NCBI GenBank assembly: GCA_015179045.1 | Contig: WHUZ01000036.1 | Location: 62,001-126,000 of the forward strand | Origin: Kalaharituber pfeilii | Taxonomy: Eukaryota > Ascomycota > Pezizomycetes > Pezizales > Pezizaceae | DNA length: 64,000 nucleotides | Direction: 5' to 3' | Shown: positions 1 to 11,720 of the stretch, in pieces | Layout of the letters: every line of letters begins with the position of its first letter | Numbering within the stretch: position 1 is the stretch's first letter | Notes under the pieces: model-generated | What the model was told of the DNA's origin: nothing | The model's input: only the letters and a program-made list of their open reading frames with translations | Database searches by the model: none | Made by a program: the position numbers and the translations under genes

Positions 1-10
1 CGTATTTCGC

Positions 11-132
11 GGTCCCCGCGACCGTCGGGCCGAGGGGTGCCATTTGTAGTTGTCTGCTTGTCGCTGGCTGTCCTGTAGGTCGAGATACGGCCCCGGTCAC
101 GTGATGTTGAACGTGGCCCGAGGAGGTTGTAG
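11..132 (-). repeat. LINE 5'-end fragment
   Basis: These 122 bp are nearly identical to 52882-53003, the extreme 5' end of the 8-kb LINE at 44968-53012. No LINE coding sequence follows, so this is either a fragment or the edge of an element lying outside the window. The sequence is GC-rich and ends abruptly at AT-rich DNA at position 133. Confidence 0.7.
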
Positions 133-365
133 CAGGCTGTTACTATACTCATATTTTACTCTTTTTATACTCATATTTTACTCTTTCTAATATTATTATA
201 TAAATCCAATTAGCTTTAAAAACTATTCTATAAAATTAAAGTATAAATTTATTTTCTAATCTTTTATATACTTATTTTTCTAATTAATAAAATCTTCTAC
301 TATTTTAAGCCTTAAACTTATATTATCTCTACTAAGTTATTTATGAATAATTTAAATAGTATGTC
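133..365. other. AT-rich, gene-free tract
   Basis: Very AT-rich DNA with no coding potential and almost no CG dinucleotides, like the larger blocks at 5600-7540 and 36330-38097. It is compatible with old repeat-induced mutation; that interpretation is inferred from composition only. Confidence 0.6.
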
Positions 366-499
366 CTCGAGATAGATACTTTTAATTAAAGTTCTCTTAA
401 CATCTGTGTTTGAATGCCAGACTCTCTAATCTCATGAATTTATTGATTGATTCTACGTCGTGTGTGCCAATAGGTAACAGTACTAGCAACAGAGTACGG

Positions 500-656
500 T
501 GCGGAAAATTTTCTAGAAATTTCTTCCGAAGAAGAAAACTTGAGGAGTTGAGCATTTTAGAATAAAAATTAGATTCACAGGCTCAGCGCACTCAGCACTT
601 TCGATCTCTGCAGGTTTCGCTGAGGGGGGACGTTGAGGTTGCAGAGTGGCTTCAAA
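500..656 (-). repeat. gag-only/LINE 5' UTR fragment
   Basis: This stretch matches 43605-43780, the 5' untranslated end of the gag-only retroposon at 42428-43792, and in opposite orientation 30150-30245, the start of another member. Shared features are the CTCAGCGCACT stretch, the GCTTTCGATCT stretch and the TGAGGGGGGACG-like stretch. No coding region of the element is attached here. From 657 to about 1056 no gene is seen. Confidence 0.65.
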
Positions 657-1056
657 GTGCCGATCAATAGGTTGCTAATATGAAATATAATAAGCGACAA
701 CATTCATGGTCAAAAAGTATGATATTTCAAATACACCACATTAGCATGAAGTGTTATAGAGGCTGGACTTTGGCTCGCTCCTTTATTAGGGTATTTATAT
801 ATTCGTGTGCCGCCCTGTGGGATATCAGGGGAATACGTACAGAAGAAATAGAGGAGAATGAACAACTGAATGCTGCCTCGAGTGCATAATCATCTCTCCA
901 TTCTCCTCACCACCTCCCGTACGGTGTGCCCTTCCGTTTTCTCGCTACCGTGAGGCTGTATAACGCCTCCAGTCCGCCTGGCCACTTGCCACGCCACAGT
1001 GGGGTATACCCCATCACCTTTTGCGGTGATTCTTGCTCTCGTGCCTCACCCTTAAG

Positions 1057-1350
1057 ACCTTTTTTTTTACTTTTTTTTAAAATCACGTAACCCCGCTTGC
1101 AGCTGTTCCCCATGGCAGGGCGCCTCAAGGCTGAGACGGCCTTGTAGACGCCTTCCAGGGCCACTCTATGGATTGCGCCCAGGCACCTAAAGCCCCTTCG
1201 CTAAACTTCCGCTCCGTTTCGAACCAACTGACTATAACTACCACCACCGGGTTGCAGTCCATGCACTCACCTATGCCCAGTGCCATTTCGACCCTTAGGC
1301 TCTCCCCCAGGACTCGAAAGTGGTTATGTAGAATGGTGGCGAGTGATGAT
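1057..1350 (-). mobile_element. 5'-truncated LINE, type B 3' end
   Basis: A poly(T) run is followed by ATCACGTAACCCCGCTTGCA and the ATGGCAGGG motif, i.e. the type B LINE 3' end read on the minus strand. Similarity to other type B copies fades upstream. The fragment carries no recognisable protein domain. The right boundary is approximate and no target-site duplication was found. Confidence 0.6.
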
Positions 1351-1394
1351 CGCTCATAAATTGTCTACAGTAGCAGAGTATTTCATTTCTGGTG

Positions 1395-1560
1395 GCACAT
1401 AGAGGTCCCTAGTGGTACCTGTGCAAAAGCAATGTTCCCAAGTGGGCTGGCCGGTTTGTGACTGGGCCTGGCCAGTTACCGCAATGTTCCTCGGTGGGCC
1501 AGAATGCGACAGAAGCTCACGCAAGACACATTTTACCTCTCAGGACCGCAAACGGGCAAG
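1395..1560. repeat. GC-rich dispersed repeat
   Basis: Related to 29795-29960: both contain a TAGAGGT.CCTAGTGGTAC stretch followed by TGTTC, GTGGGCTGGCC and GGCCTGGCC motifs. The CAGTGTTC-like ends and inverted GGCCTGGCC segments recall the hAT-like repeat at 10057-10902. No coding potential is seen and the ends are not defined. Confidence 0.45.
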
Positions 1561-1891
1561 GTTCCGGAATTTGAAAAGAATGTAAGTTTTTGGGTAGCTA
1601 CCTAGGACATTTCGTATAACCCTGAAAACAAAACCATGACAACTTAATAGTGGACGTAAAGAACTCCTTCACCACTTGCAAGTGTGCTACATAAATTTCT
1701 CTTCATCTTCAGACCTTGTGATATCCCGCCAACCAATATCCCTCCAACCAATGTTGCACTATCCTCTTTTGATCTGTTGCATTGCCGACATTGCCAATGG
1801 CACGCTGCATCACCATATGTCAATTTATGTCAAGCCAAATTTTTGCAGGACGGGATAACATACTCGGCAACCTGGCTCCATCACCAGGACT

Positions 1892-2326
1892 CTAATGAAA
1901 GTCGATGCCAACAGACCTGAGGGTCAAATAATTGTCTGGACTCTTGAAGGCAACATCAAGAGCAACGAGAAATCCAACGTCTGTACTGGCAATGAAAACG
2001 GGAGAAATCGGAATCGGGAGCTTGAAGTCGCTAAACCATGTGCCGCTCTGTTCAAACTCAAGCTTTTCACCAATGTAAATTCTGACTCTAGTAATCCTTG
2101 AGTGGGGGACTTCCGGGGTGCTCGTAACAAGCTGCACAGTTATGCCTTTGGCTATGCCTGTATTGACGGAGGGGACAGAGACAAGGACAGTGCCCTCGTG
2201 AGGAGTAGGGACGGGAGCTTTCACTCCAACCACAGCACCACGGACCGTGGGGTTAATGTACAGGGGACTGCCTAACTGGTCATCAACGACGGCGCTGCTA
2301 CCGTGAACGGCTGTGAAGGTAGGCAT
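1892..2326 (-). CDS. Small hypothetical fungal protein (tentatively DUF6623-like)
   Basis: A 144-residue uninterrupted frame and the only gene-like frame in the window that is not part of a repeat. The protein starts MPTFTAVHG and ends VGIDFH. It has no signal peptide, membrane segment or low-complexity stretch. It alternates hydrophobic strands with a PVPTP turn near residue 40, a RITRVRIYIGEKLEF strand pair near residue 80, and a final strand pattern. This layout recalls small beta-rich fungal proteins grouped as DUF6623, an assignment from memory of the family pattern rather than a search. No function can be stated. The start is supported by a TATA-like element 74 nt upstream. No repeat similarity occurs within it, and its base composition is balanced, unlike the flanking AT-rich blocks. 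Confidence 0.6.
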   Translation of the reverse strand: MPTFTAVHGSSAVVDDQLGSPLYINPTVRGAVVGVKAPVPTPHEGTVLVSVPSVNTGIAKGITVQLVTSTPEVPHSRITRVRIYIGEKLEFEQSGTWFSDFKLPIPISPVFIASTDVGFLVALDVAFKSPDNYLTLRSVGIDFH

Positions 2327-2399
2327 TTCGTGGAGTGTTTAAAGCTCGGGGGAAAAGGTATGATCAAAAGCTCTGTGCTGAATCAGCAGGAGAATGCGA

Positions 2400-2407
2400 A
2401 TTTATAG
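2400..2407 (-). promoter_or_regulatory. TATA-like element
   Basis: CTATAAAT on the minus strand lies 74 nt upstream of the ATG at 2326, a usual distance for a fungal core promoter. No other TATA-like element lies closer. The link to the gene is inferred from position. Confidence 0.4.
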
Positions 2408-2409
2408 TG

Positions 2410-3870
2410 ATTTGGAGTGTAAGAGATTGCAAGAGCATAAGTGAGAGATCGCAATGATACACTTACAAGCTGATAAGAGTATGGGGGAGACTGTAAAGGA
2501 TGTAATGTGCGCTAGGGCTCTTGGGTGTAGAGAACGAATTGTAAGGGGAATACCCTCAGCTTAAATATTGTGTGCTATCAGTCCCATGTGCAGTTTTTGA
2601 ATTGCACACTTGAAAAGCCGATAAGAGCTTCCATCTGCAGCAACAGCTGTGTTTGTATTGTACTCATGCACGTGGATGGGCCTGGCGTGGCTGGATGCGT
2701 CGTATACTAGTTGCTTTCAGATGACTGCCTGTAAATCCAATAAGATATTTCGGCTCATTAGCAAATCGAAACTTGATACGATCCCTTGTGCTTGCCAGAC
2801 AGTTTGTGGGAGGTTCCCTAATTCACATGTCAGCGCACAATCAGAGAAACGCCGTGGGCGGGTAATGAGTGCTTTCGGCGAATGCATGATAGGTCATTAC
2901 CGAGGACCGAAAGCACCTGAAGATCGTGAACCTGTGTAGCTAGATTGATCACCACCGATAGAGGCACTGATAGGGGCATGAGACTTTAGTTTGCCTTAAT
3001 GTGGAGGACTGTGTGACCTGCAGGCCCAAATCCCAAGCACAAATGCCGATACTGCAGCTGAATGTGAGCCTATTTGGACTGAACAGAAGGATCGTGCGCT
3101 CCAGCCTATCCTACATCCTGTCGAATACATTATCATCCAAGGCAGTCATGAAGGAGTTGGGGTCCCACGCAGGCGCCAACTCACAATTACGGGAAGTAAA
3201 ATCATCGTGGCGATTCAGGCTAGCAGGGTAGTAAAGTATGATGGGATGCAAAAGCGAAGGTAACGAACTTCAGCTTCAACTGAGCTCTCTTTGGTCCTTG
3301 AAATTGACACATGTGCACGAAGCATTGGTGGACGTGTTAGTTCATTGATAGTATATCAAAATCAGGTGGTAATTCATTCACAGCAAAGTTAACAAAGCCT
3401 TCATGCTAAATCATCGCGGATGCAGCTGTTCAGGCCCGCTCGCAAATTAAGGGAGGGTTGCAAGCAGTCCGCTCCTACCGTGCATTGAGCGATCCGCTGG
3501 TGAATCACAGCGTTAATATTGAAAATTGTGTTTTTTTCCTTTCTTCCGCTGCAATATTCAAAGGCTTTGCCTCACCTACCTTTATGCTTGTTCCAAAATC
3601 ATGGTGGACGTTTTGTATGCACACCAGGACAGCCATGTTTGGTATCAGCCAATGACAAGTTGAGTTTATATGCTCATACATATGTGCTCGCCACTAGCTC
3701 CATAATAGGGTAATGAGGTTGCACGTCCACCTGGGGTGGTAGGTGCTATAGGACCTGTTAATGCTACCATACTGTGCACCTTTTGAGTAATATCACTGTT
3801 TGGACTAATGAAACCACAGGACGAAAGAAATATCCCCAGTGCATTACAACCTCAAATCTTACCACTACCT
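2410..3870. other. Unassigned intergenic DNA
   Basis: Moderate base composition; only short frames without recognisable domains. No repeat shared with the rest of the window was noticed, so this is probably unique flanking DNA of the 1892-2326 gene. The stretch 3930-4800 likewise shows nothing recognisable. Confidence 0.4.
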
Positions 3871-3872
3871 CC

Positions 3873-3930
3873 ATTTTTTTCCATTTTTTCTTTTCTCATT
3901 GGTCGCATTCCGCTCAAGCGGCTATGGCGG
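3873..3930 (-). mobile_element. Divergent type A LINE tail
   Basis: An interrupted poly(T) run is followed on the minus strand by CGCCATAG, then a CCGC-TTGA-GCGG hairpin, then AATGCGACCAATGA. This is the architecture of the type A tail, but the stem is built of different bases (CCGC/GCGG instead of GCCC/GGGC). No target-site duplication is visible. Confidence 0.45.
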
Positions 3931-4802
3931 TACATAGGAGATAGATAATTCAATTAATGAATTGTGAGTATAAGTCATAGGACATATAAGTCAGTAAGAA
4001 AGGTCCAGTCCATATCATCTCATCCAGTCCATCGAAAATAAAGCAAAACCTTCAAATTGTTCCGTCCCATCCAATCCATCAGTGCTGTGAGGGTATCTCC
4101 TGACTCTTGATCCGCCTTGTCCGGTCCCAGCAGCGCTTGTCTCCCCCCAGGCCATCGGGTTTTCCATACACGGCATAGCTCCATGAGGTGGCCACCACTA
4201 CCTCCAGCGCTCCACAACTGCTAGCCAGTGTTGTAGTGTAAACGTTGAATATTTACTTTTTTTATTTTTTATTTTTTTTCGGTGTGGGACGTTCACAAGG
4301 CTATGTAACTACAGAGTGCGGATCGGTCTGGGATAATAGACTTATGCGTTGCGATACGGAAAACACAACACACATTTTAAGGCTATTGATACCATGAGCC
4401 TGCAGCATGTATGCCTGGTTATATTCCATCTCATTTAAGGAAACAAGGCGGTAGAGAAGACTGCCAAGAAATAAAGCCGAGAAATAAAGCCAATAACACT
4501 GTAAAAGTACCGCTTTTTTCGAAACATTTGCGCGCGTGAGCAGAAACAGGTTTTAGTTTCTCATTCAAACTCAGTCTGCTCACGAGTGGACCTGTGCGTT
4601 TTGCACCGGATCTGGTCCGCGAGCGGTTCAGAATAATTGCTGATTGTGCAGGTAAGGAGAGTAGTCGAAATTGAGTATAACATGGCAGCGGGCAATCCTG
4701 TATATGGGAAAGTGTTGGCTTGGATGGTTGACCTGCTTTCTTAGAAACTAACAGATTCTTACATACTGGCCATGGACCCCGGGCCCCAAGCTCACCCCCG
4801 CA

Positions 4803-5010
4803 CCACTTTTTTTTTTTTTTTTTTTGTATTCACGTAACCCCGCATACAGTCTATCAGCCTATGGCACGGACCCATATACCCGGGCCAGGTTTGGAACACC
4901 TCACTACGGAATCTACATGCACACCTTGAGCACCCAGTGCTCTCCGTCCCCGGCTACCCCAGATCGAGGCAGGCAAACCAGTACTCGACCGGGTCGCCCT
5001 CAAGTGATTA
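4803..5010 (-). mobile_element. 5'-truncated LINE, type B tail subfamily
   Basis: Poly(T) followed by ATTCACGTAACCCCGCATAC. The body matches 8440-8600 (AGCCTATGGCA, CACCTTGAGCACCCA, CAGTACTCGACCGGGTCGCC). It is the 3' end of the same LINE subfamily. No intact frame remains. Confidence 0.65.
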
Positions 5011-5094
5011 GCAGACGGGACTTTATCCTTGACCCTTATTTTCATTCAGGCATTACGTTTAGGGTTATTTTTCATAGTTAGCGTTATTTTTCAT

Positions 5095-5168
5095 AACAAT
5101 GTAACTAAACCTCGACATAGCCCACAGGGCGGCATGCGAGTAATGAAATTGAAAAAAAAAAAAAAAAA
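5095..5168 (+). mobile_element. Type A LINE 3' end
   Basis: Contains ATAGCCCACAGGGCGGC, then ATGCGAGTAATGAAATTG and a poly(A) run of about 19. The GCCC-ACA-GGGC hairpin is intact although the lower-stem base is changed (CGACATAG for CGCCATAG). It carries a short piece of 3' UTR (ATGTAACTAAAC) seen also at 9915-9930 and 44530. Confidence 0.7.
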
Positions 5169-5169
5169 G

Positions 5170-5533
5170 ATGACTGGCGGCAGCTAACAAGGATTTAGGC
5201 AAGATAACCGAAATCCATTGGCTGAGGGAGGACACATTGGTGAAAGAGGGAAAGACGACAAGCTCATCGGTAGTTTACTTGGAAAAAAACTACTGAGGTT
5301 GAGAGAGTGAGGCTTGGAGGGCGATGGCTGAGAGGGGACCAGTATGAATGGGACAGAGGACGGAAGTAGGAAGACAAGGCCCCGAACATGCTGGCTCACT
5401 CCTCCCCTGCATCATGAATGAGCACCACGGGTATCACATGTATCTGGTCAATTCTTTCTTTTAGTTTAAATAAAACCCTCGCCATAGCTCAGAGGGCGGC
5501 ATGCGAGTATTGATATAAAACAAAAAAAAAAAA
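5170..5533 (+). pseudogene. Truncated gag-only retroposon copy, type A tail
   Basis: A decayed C-terminal domain of the gag-only family is visible by conceptual translation with frame breaks: an NKDLG-like segment, WLR, then EGKTTSS.VVYLEK, then VERVRLGGRWLR, ending RGRK and a stop near 5370. The same order ends the better preserved copy at 35104-35354. A type A hairpin tail follows (CGCCATAGCTCAGAGGGCGGC), then an interrupted poly(A). It directly abuts the preceding tail, so two retroposons inserted side by side. Confidence 0.65.
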
Positions 5534-5599
5534 TACTGGCCATGGGAAACCGGAATGTTTCTATCCAGTTACTTCTCTGACTAGATAGAAGTAGGAATA

Positions 5600-7540
5600 A
5601 AAGGCGCTAGCCATATATATATTTAAAGCATCTACTAATCTACTAGTATATACAACCATATTCAACTCCATCTCCATATTATTATTTATCATGCTGCCAA
5701 CTATATTATTATTTATTATGCTGCTAAACTATATTATTATTTACTACATCACTAGAAGGCTACTTAATCTAATACTTAGATATCTACTTTAGTATCTTTC
5801 TAAACTATCTTATATAATTATAAAACAATTATATTCTAAGTATAATTATTTATACTATTATTATACTTCTAAATTGCTTAATCTTTTAATCATTTAGTTA
5901 CTTTTCTCTTTAAATATTTTGATACTATAGCTACTTTTTACTATAAGTATAAAATAATAATATTCTGAATATAATTTTCAATAATATTATTATATTATAG
6001 GATAACTAGATATTTAACTAAGTTAGCTTTTAATAATTAGTTTTTAAATTAAGTACTTTTATTTAGTATTTGTATTAGTTATAAATACTTATAAATTTAA
6101 TTTATTAGTTTTTTAATATAAGTTAAGTTTTTTATATAAAAATAAAACTAGTATTTATATTGATCTAAGTTAATATAAGTTGGTTTTTTAATACAAGTTT
6201 TTACTATAAAATAATATCAACTTACTTTAATAAGTTAGTTTCTTTTTTTATAAAAACTTATATCTGTTTCAATTTATTAGTTTAAGTTTTTTAATATAGA
6301 AAAAATTAACTTGTACTAAAAAACTAATAAATTAAACTGATAAATACTTATAATTAATATAAATATTAAATAAAACTAACTTAATTAATAAGTTAGTTTT
6401 TTTATATTAAAAAACTTAAACTAATAAATAAAAATAAATATAATTTAAAAATTTTAACTTTTACTATATAAATAATTTTTATTTAAGTCTATTTTTAGCT
6501 TTATTATTAACTTATTAAATAGTTTTTTTTAAAAAAAAAAAAACTTATTAAAGTAAATTAATATTATTCTAAAGTAAAAACTTATACTAATAAACTAACT
6601 TATACTAACTTAAATTAATCTAAATACTACTTTTTCTTCTTAATATAAATATTTAATAAGTTAATAAATATACTATTAAAAAAAATTTATAATTAAATAT
6701 ATATATATATTTTATACTATTTTTTTTTTAAATTATAAAACTAATCTTACTTTTTGTTATTAATTTTTATTATTTTATTTTCTTTAATACTATTATTTAT
6801 TAGTTTATTATATATTTATTTAATTTTTACTATCTATTACTTTTTAAATACTTTATATATTTATTATATATATTTTTTAAATACTTTATATATTTATTAT
6901 ATATATTTTTTTAAATACTTTATATATTTATTATATATATAAATTTTTTTAATAATATATTATTTTATTTATAATTATTTATTATAATATAATATATTAT
7001 ATATTTATATTAATTATTTAATTTAATAATATAAAATACTTTTTATATTATAGTAATATTTTATTTTTCTATATAAATTAATTATTTTTATTATTCTTAT
7101 TTTTAAAGTATTAATATATACAATTTAAAATTAATTTATAATATTATAAATTCTTACCTATATATATATTAAAGTAATAAATAAACTTAAATACTAAATA
7201 TATTAAAGTAGTAAAAGAAGTATATATATATATTATTCTATTTTAAAATAACTAATTTTTTTTTTTACTAGATTTAGATATATTATATCATATTTAGTAG
7301 TTAATCAAAATAGATAATATAACTAATTCTTATCTAAAACTTCTACTCTTTAACTTTTATATTACTAGTATAATATATTAAAATTACTTTCTTATGCTTT
7401 ATAGAATTATATTTTATTTACTAAATTATTACTTTATAATATATAACTAATTTTATCTATTTATTTCAATTATAATTTGAGTATTGAAATTAATGCTAAA
7501 TTTACTTTATGTACAGATGTCCTCAACTCTATTACTCTAT
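5600..7540. repeat. Large AT-rich block
   Basis: About 1.9 kb of strongly AT-rich DNA without coding potential. Phrases such as AAGTTTTTACTATAAAATAA and AATAAGTTAGTTT also occur at 57720-57790 and 63740-63800, in both orientations, so the block contains degraded copies of a dispersed repeat. Loss of nearly all CG sites fits repeat-induced mutation; that mechanism is inferred. Confidence 0.65.
6838..6943. repeat. AT-only tandem repeat, about 32 bp x 3
   Basis: Three consecutive copies of a unit containing AAATACTTTATATATTTATT followed by ATATATAT and a T-run. It lies inside the AT-rich block and is likely slippage or unequal exchange after decay. Confidence 0.7.
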
Positions 7541-8408
7541 ATTTTCCTCACTAGGTATATATGAATTTGTGTCGTAGTTGTTGAGATGTCCGGTATTGCA
7601 TTTGTGCAGTTTTGGCCTCAACGTATGTAGGTATGTGCGCTACATCAGACATCACGCATTGTAGTGAAATGCAGTAGTTCTTTCACTTTTTGATCAAGAC
7701 TCGCATTTGTCCCCAACTAGATTCGATTCAATTCCTCTACAGCATTTCATGTGATAAGCGGGGATGGATGCATGCAGAACCTTTATGCAGGTTCGCAAAT
7801 GTGCCCGCTGTTGAAGATAAGACTTTAAGCCTAATGTACATAACATTTTTACGTAAATCTCCAAATTTGTTCATACAATAAAAAACGACAACATTACTTT
7901 CGAACCAACTCTGCCTAGGCCATCCACAATTATCTAGTAGTATGTCTCTATTAATCCCTTTGCCAGTGGGGGCTGAAGAATAGTCAGGCCACCCATGCGG
8001 GCCACTTCACAATTTTGTTGGGACTTCAATGCCGATATATCCAACTACACTATGGAATGTCGATCGAGTTTGCAGAGGCCCCTTATAGAGGCCATTGTAT
8101 ATCGATGTCGTACTTTTCCCTACTCATCTGTTGACTGTTATTATATCAGCGATGTGTGTGAGGAACTTCCAGCCTAAGCAATGAATCGTGAACACCTACT
8201 GCACGCATACTACATAGCGAGTTGCACCTACCCTAACAAACTTCGAATGAGGACTCTATTATCAACCTTTGCATTAGCAGCAGATCTTCGATTCGTTTGT
8301 TCTTGACCCACACACGGAGCATCTTATCAGCTGGCAAGGATGCAACTAGTCATAATGCCGTAAAGGGGGGCCTTGGAATTCAGCTTGCGTCGGTGATGTA
8401 CCAGGGCA
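7541..8408. other. Unassigned DNA
   Basis: Normal base composition with only short frames. No domain, repeat or RNA gene recognised. Confidence 0.3.
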
Positions 8409-8990
8409 GTTTTTTTTTCTTTTTTATTTTTTTTTTTTAACTCACGTAACCCCGCATACAGGATACCAGCCTATGGCAGGGACCCAAATACCCTAGCCAG
8501 GTTTGAAACAACTAACTACGGAATCTACATACACACCTTGAGCACCCACCGCCCTCCATCCCCGACTACTCCAGATGGAGGCAGGCAAACCAGTACTCGA
8601 CCGGGTCGCCCTCTACACCTTCTTGCTTCCACCCTTTCTCCTCTAGGTCCTCCCAGGACTGCCAGGTGACATGCGCCCCATCTTTGTCCTTCCTCTGGGG
8701 CCGCTCCAATTCGGTGCATCTGAACACCACATGCTCAGCACTCCATGCGTCACCACATGTGCATTGTACCTCCTCGCTACTGACCATCCTCCTCCACATA
8801 GCTCCGCCTTTTCCAGTCCACAGCCATGTGTAATTTGTGAGTGATCTCCTGCCCCACTTCACGAATTTGCCCTTCCCAAACCCTGCATGCTCCCTCTCCT
8901 CTTTTCTTTTTCGAACTAACTCTTGACAACAGCCTCATTGGTACCCAATCACATTGTCCAAGCTTCGGCCTCATTCCACGTGTGTCGGTA
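8409..8990 (-). pseudogene. LINE ORF2 C-terminal fragment
   Basis: Poly(T), type B subfamily tail (CACGTAACCCCGCATACAGG), then on the minus strand the end of a LINE ORF2. A frame at 8566-8862 carries a CxC...H...C cluster (CTCGDAWSAEHVVFRC), the zinc-binding C-terminus of Tad/I-type LINE polyproteins after RNase H. The preceding frame (8777-8974) encodes EVGQEITHKLHMAV and must be joined by a frame change, so the copy is broken. Everything upstream of about 8990 is missing, typical of 5' truncation during target-primed reverse transcription. Confidence 0.65.
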
Positions 8991-9905
8991 GAGGCTTTAC
9001 CATTATTTCAGATTTCTTTTGCTCGTTTTGGATTCACATGACAGTAGGAAATCAAGTTCTCGCTACACCTTATAAGCAGTACAAATATGCTAGCGGCTCC
9101 CCTGCCTCCCGACCGCGAGGTGTGCTGCAGCTAGCGGTGATCAGGCCGTATGAACTGTCTGAGAGAATACCCCCTTCGCTTCGCTCGGGGTTCGGTACAT
9201 TGTGAGGGGGGGTCAGGCGTATTGGGGGATTCTAGCGTGGTAGCCAGCAAGGTATGCTATGCGCGATATATGACAGTAGCGAACCAATGATATTTCTTTC
9301 TGGTGAGGGAGGTGCGCTTCTTCTTGATCCTTCCATCAGTATATAATGGGCATGCTGCAAGAGAGTGAAATATTCTCGTAACAAATAACATTGCTTTGTC
9401 TAAGGATTTTATCAGCTGCGCCTCAATTGACATGCTGCCAGATGGGAGATCGCCACTGCAGACAATCATGAGGACTGAGCATTGACCGGGGCTAATGCAG
9501 GCTTGAACGGTGCCATCGCGAAATAAATTTGCGGCGGAAAATTTAACAAAAATATTCATTCGCTAATTAAACTGCCTATACCTCACCTATTGCAATATCC
9601 TCCGTGAGCCACAATACTCCCCTGCTGTTCGGCGGCTAATGCTATGCATGCTATTGATATTCCTTCCCAACAAAAGCCTGAACGAAGATCACAAACGTTG
9701 CAATCTGTCAATAATGACTCGTAACATTCTTCATATTCAGTAGCATACCAATTGCAAGCTTACGTATTCACCGTGTTCATAAGTAATGCTGCCATTGGTT
9801 CGCGCGCTTTGTTGTGGATAGTGAAATGCAGCCTGGGACCAAATAGCTAAAGTCGGCAAGTGCACTTCATTAGGACTGCACAATATGGTCGGTTGCGAGC
9901 ATAAC
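8991..9905. other. Unassigned DNA
   Basis: No repeat or gene recognised. A 100-residue minus-strand frame (9257-9559) is the longest, but it has no recognisable domain. Confidence 0.3.
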
Positions 9906-9983
9906 TCCTTACATGTAACTAAACATTGCTATAGCCCGTAGGGCGGCACGCGATTAGTGATATTGAAAAAAAAAAAAAAAAAA
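9906..9983 (+). mobile_element. Type A LINE 3' end
   Basis: GCTATAGCCCGTAGGGCGGC then ACGCGATTAGTGATATTG and poly(A). The hairpin is retained with a U.G pair in the lower stem (GCU/GGC) and a GUA loop. About 25 bp of 3' UTR precede it. No clear TSD. Confidence 0.65.
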
Positions 9984-10056
9984 ATCCTGTGATCTCCATC
10001 CCACACCGTTGCCTTCATGCCAACTCATGGTCATTCTTGACCCTTCATGTCATTGA

Positions 10057-10902
10057 CAGTGTTCCCAACGGGCCGGCCAGGCCAGGCCAAGGGTACTAGC
10101 TAGTAAAATATGTATTCGGACATAGCGCATAATGTGCATTAGTACCCCTGTCCGAATACATATTTTACTGGCTAGTGCCGCCTGGCCGGCCGTGAGGTCC
10201 GCCCGCGCCGGTCCAGGCGGCCTGAATGTTTCAGGCCGGCCGAGATCGCCCAGGCCAGTCCAGGCCATTCAGGCTGCAGTGTGAGTTAAGTTATACAGTA
10301 GCTATATACAGAATGTACTCTAAATTTTACGTATACCTCATTCTCTGATATTTAGAATTTTGCTTGCTGATTTTACACCGCCAGTATCGCTTTCCATTAG
10401 CCATGCACAGCTTCACCATAGTGTCAAATCCAAATTTGTCGCACCAGATTTTTGTAATCCAAATTTCAGAAGACTTGATATCGGCATCAGATTGGACTGC
10501 AGGAAATCGTCGATGCAAGATCAAAACCTGAACTGCACTATGGAGAGTAAAGAATAGTAGAAAATACTAAGGAACCATCATCGCCAGTACCGGTAGTTGG
10601 AATGTCTGTCTCCCAGCAATACTAATAAGAAATTAGTATATAGTCAAGCGATACAAAAAAATATTACTTACCTGAATACCTGCGAACAGCGCTGCTCAAT
10701 AAAAAAAAAGTCTAGGTACTTAACCGAAAATATTGAAAGGTTCATATTAAATCCGTGTCCAAGTAACCTGAAGGTGGCCCCTCGTAACCAGCCCCCCTGC
10801 CACTGAAATTGCTGTTTCAGGCGTGCCAAGCCAGGCCGCCAAGCCGGCCGGCCCAGGCGGCCTGGTCGGCGGCCTGGTCGGCGGCCTGGCCGGTTGGGAA
10901 CA
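10057..10902. mobile_element. hAT-like non-autonomous element, copy 1
   Basis: Begins CAGTGTTCCCAACGGGCCGG and ends in an inverted match (GGCCTGGCCGGTTGGGAACA). CAGTG-type ends are usual for hAT transposons. The subterminal zones are built of short GGCCTGG/CCAGGCC motifs, as expected for transposase-binding arrays. The 500-bp centre is shared with the second copy (17565-18125) and encodes no transposase, so it is non-autonomous. The expected 8-bp target duplication is not visible and the right end lacks the last bases, so the right boundary may be altered. Confidence 0.6.
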
Positions 10903-11026
10903 TGCCACCTCCTGATGCCGCCGCCATCCGATTCCAACCCCTTCCTCTCCGCTGCGGCTGCCATCTGTGAAGATTGACTGAGTCACCCTTGGCCTCGATG
11001 GCTTGCTCCCACTTAGCACCTTGCCG

Positions 11027-11067
11027 ATTTTTTTTTTTTTTTTTTTTTTAACATTACTCGCGTGCCG
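11027..11067 (-). mobile_element. 41-bp micro-insertion of a type A tail
   Basis: Only CGGCACGCGAGTAATGTT plus poly(A) (minus strand) is inserted, flanked by an exact 11-bp duplication GCACCTTGCCG (11016-11026 and 11068-11078). The copy starts within the 3' arm of the type A hairpin. The rest of 10903-11720 contains nothing recognised, although 11223-11693 holds an open frame without a domain. Confidence 0.85.
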
Positions 11068-11720
11068 GCACCTTGCCGGGCTTGAGGTCGGCGACCTCGG
11101 CCTTTGTCCTAGCAGACGTACAGCGCACCCTGTGGACACTTTGTTCTAGCAGTTCGGCCCGCTATTAGGCGGATTTTGCAATCCGAGTCCTGTACCATGG
11201 CTGAAGTCTTTTAGCGCGTGGCATGACCCTGAGCCTGGCGAAAATTGCAATTAGAATTTTGCTCCGTAGTATCGGGAGTCCTATATATTTTGCAGCCGGC
11301 ATGGGTTGTACAGGCAGACTGAGCAGAGTGAGTTCACTGCGTCTCAGTGTCATCAGAAATTTCCCTGGTGAGTTCTTTTCAAGTGAATCAGCCCGCAGAA
11401 CTGATTCCTGTTTTCAGAATGAAAATTGGATGAAAACTTACGGGGGCAGATGGGTGTTGAAAAGTGGTGGTTTCCATGGGGGAAGCCTGAATCGCTCGGG
11501 GTCAGAGGGAAAACTTCTCTTGATTGGTTTTGTAGCTTGTGGCGCGGTCTTCCCTGACGGCTGCCAGGAACTTACTTGGGGACTGAAAAATCCGCCTGTT
11601 GAGTCGAAGTCTTTCTCCATGACTCGCCGCAGGCCAAAGTCTACATCCTGCCTTCTCACCTCTCCCCGGGGCCTAAGACATGGACCCCTCTGAAGCTCTT
11701 GGGCGAGAGGTTCCCTTAGA

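Noticed and set aside
9257..9559. 100-residue minus-strand frame
   Set aside because: No recognisable domain, no promoter-like context and no repeat homologue; could be an exon but cannot be supported.
11223..11693. 156-residue plus-strand frame
   Set aside because: No recognisable domain; also open in part on the other strand. Not supported as a gene.
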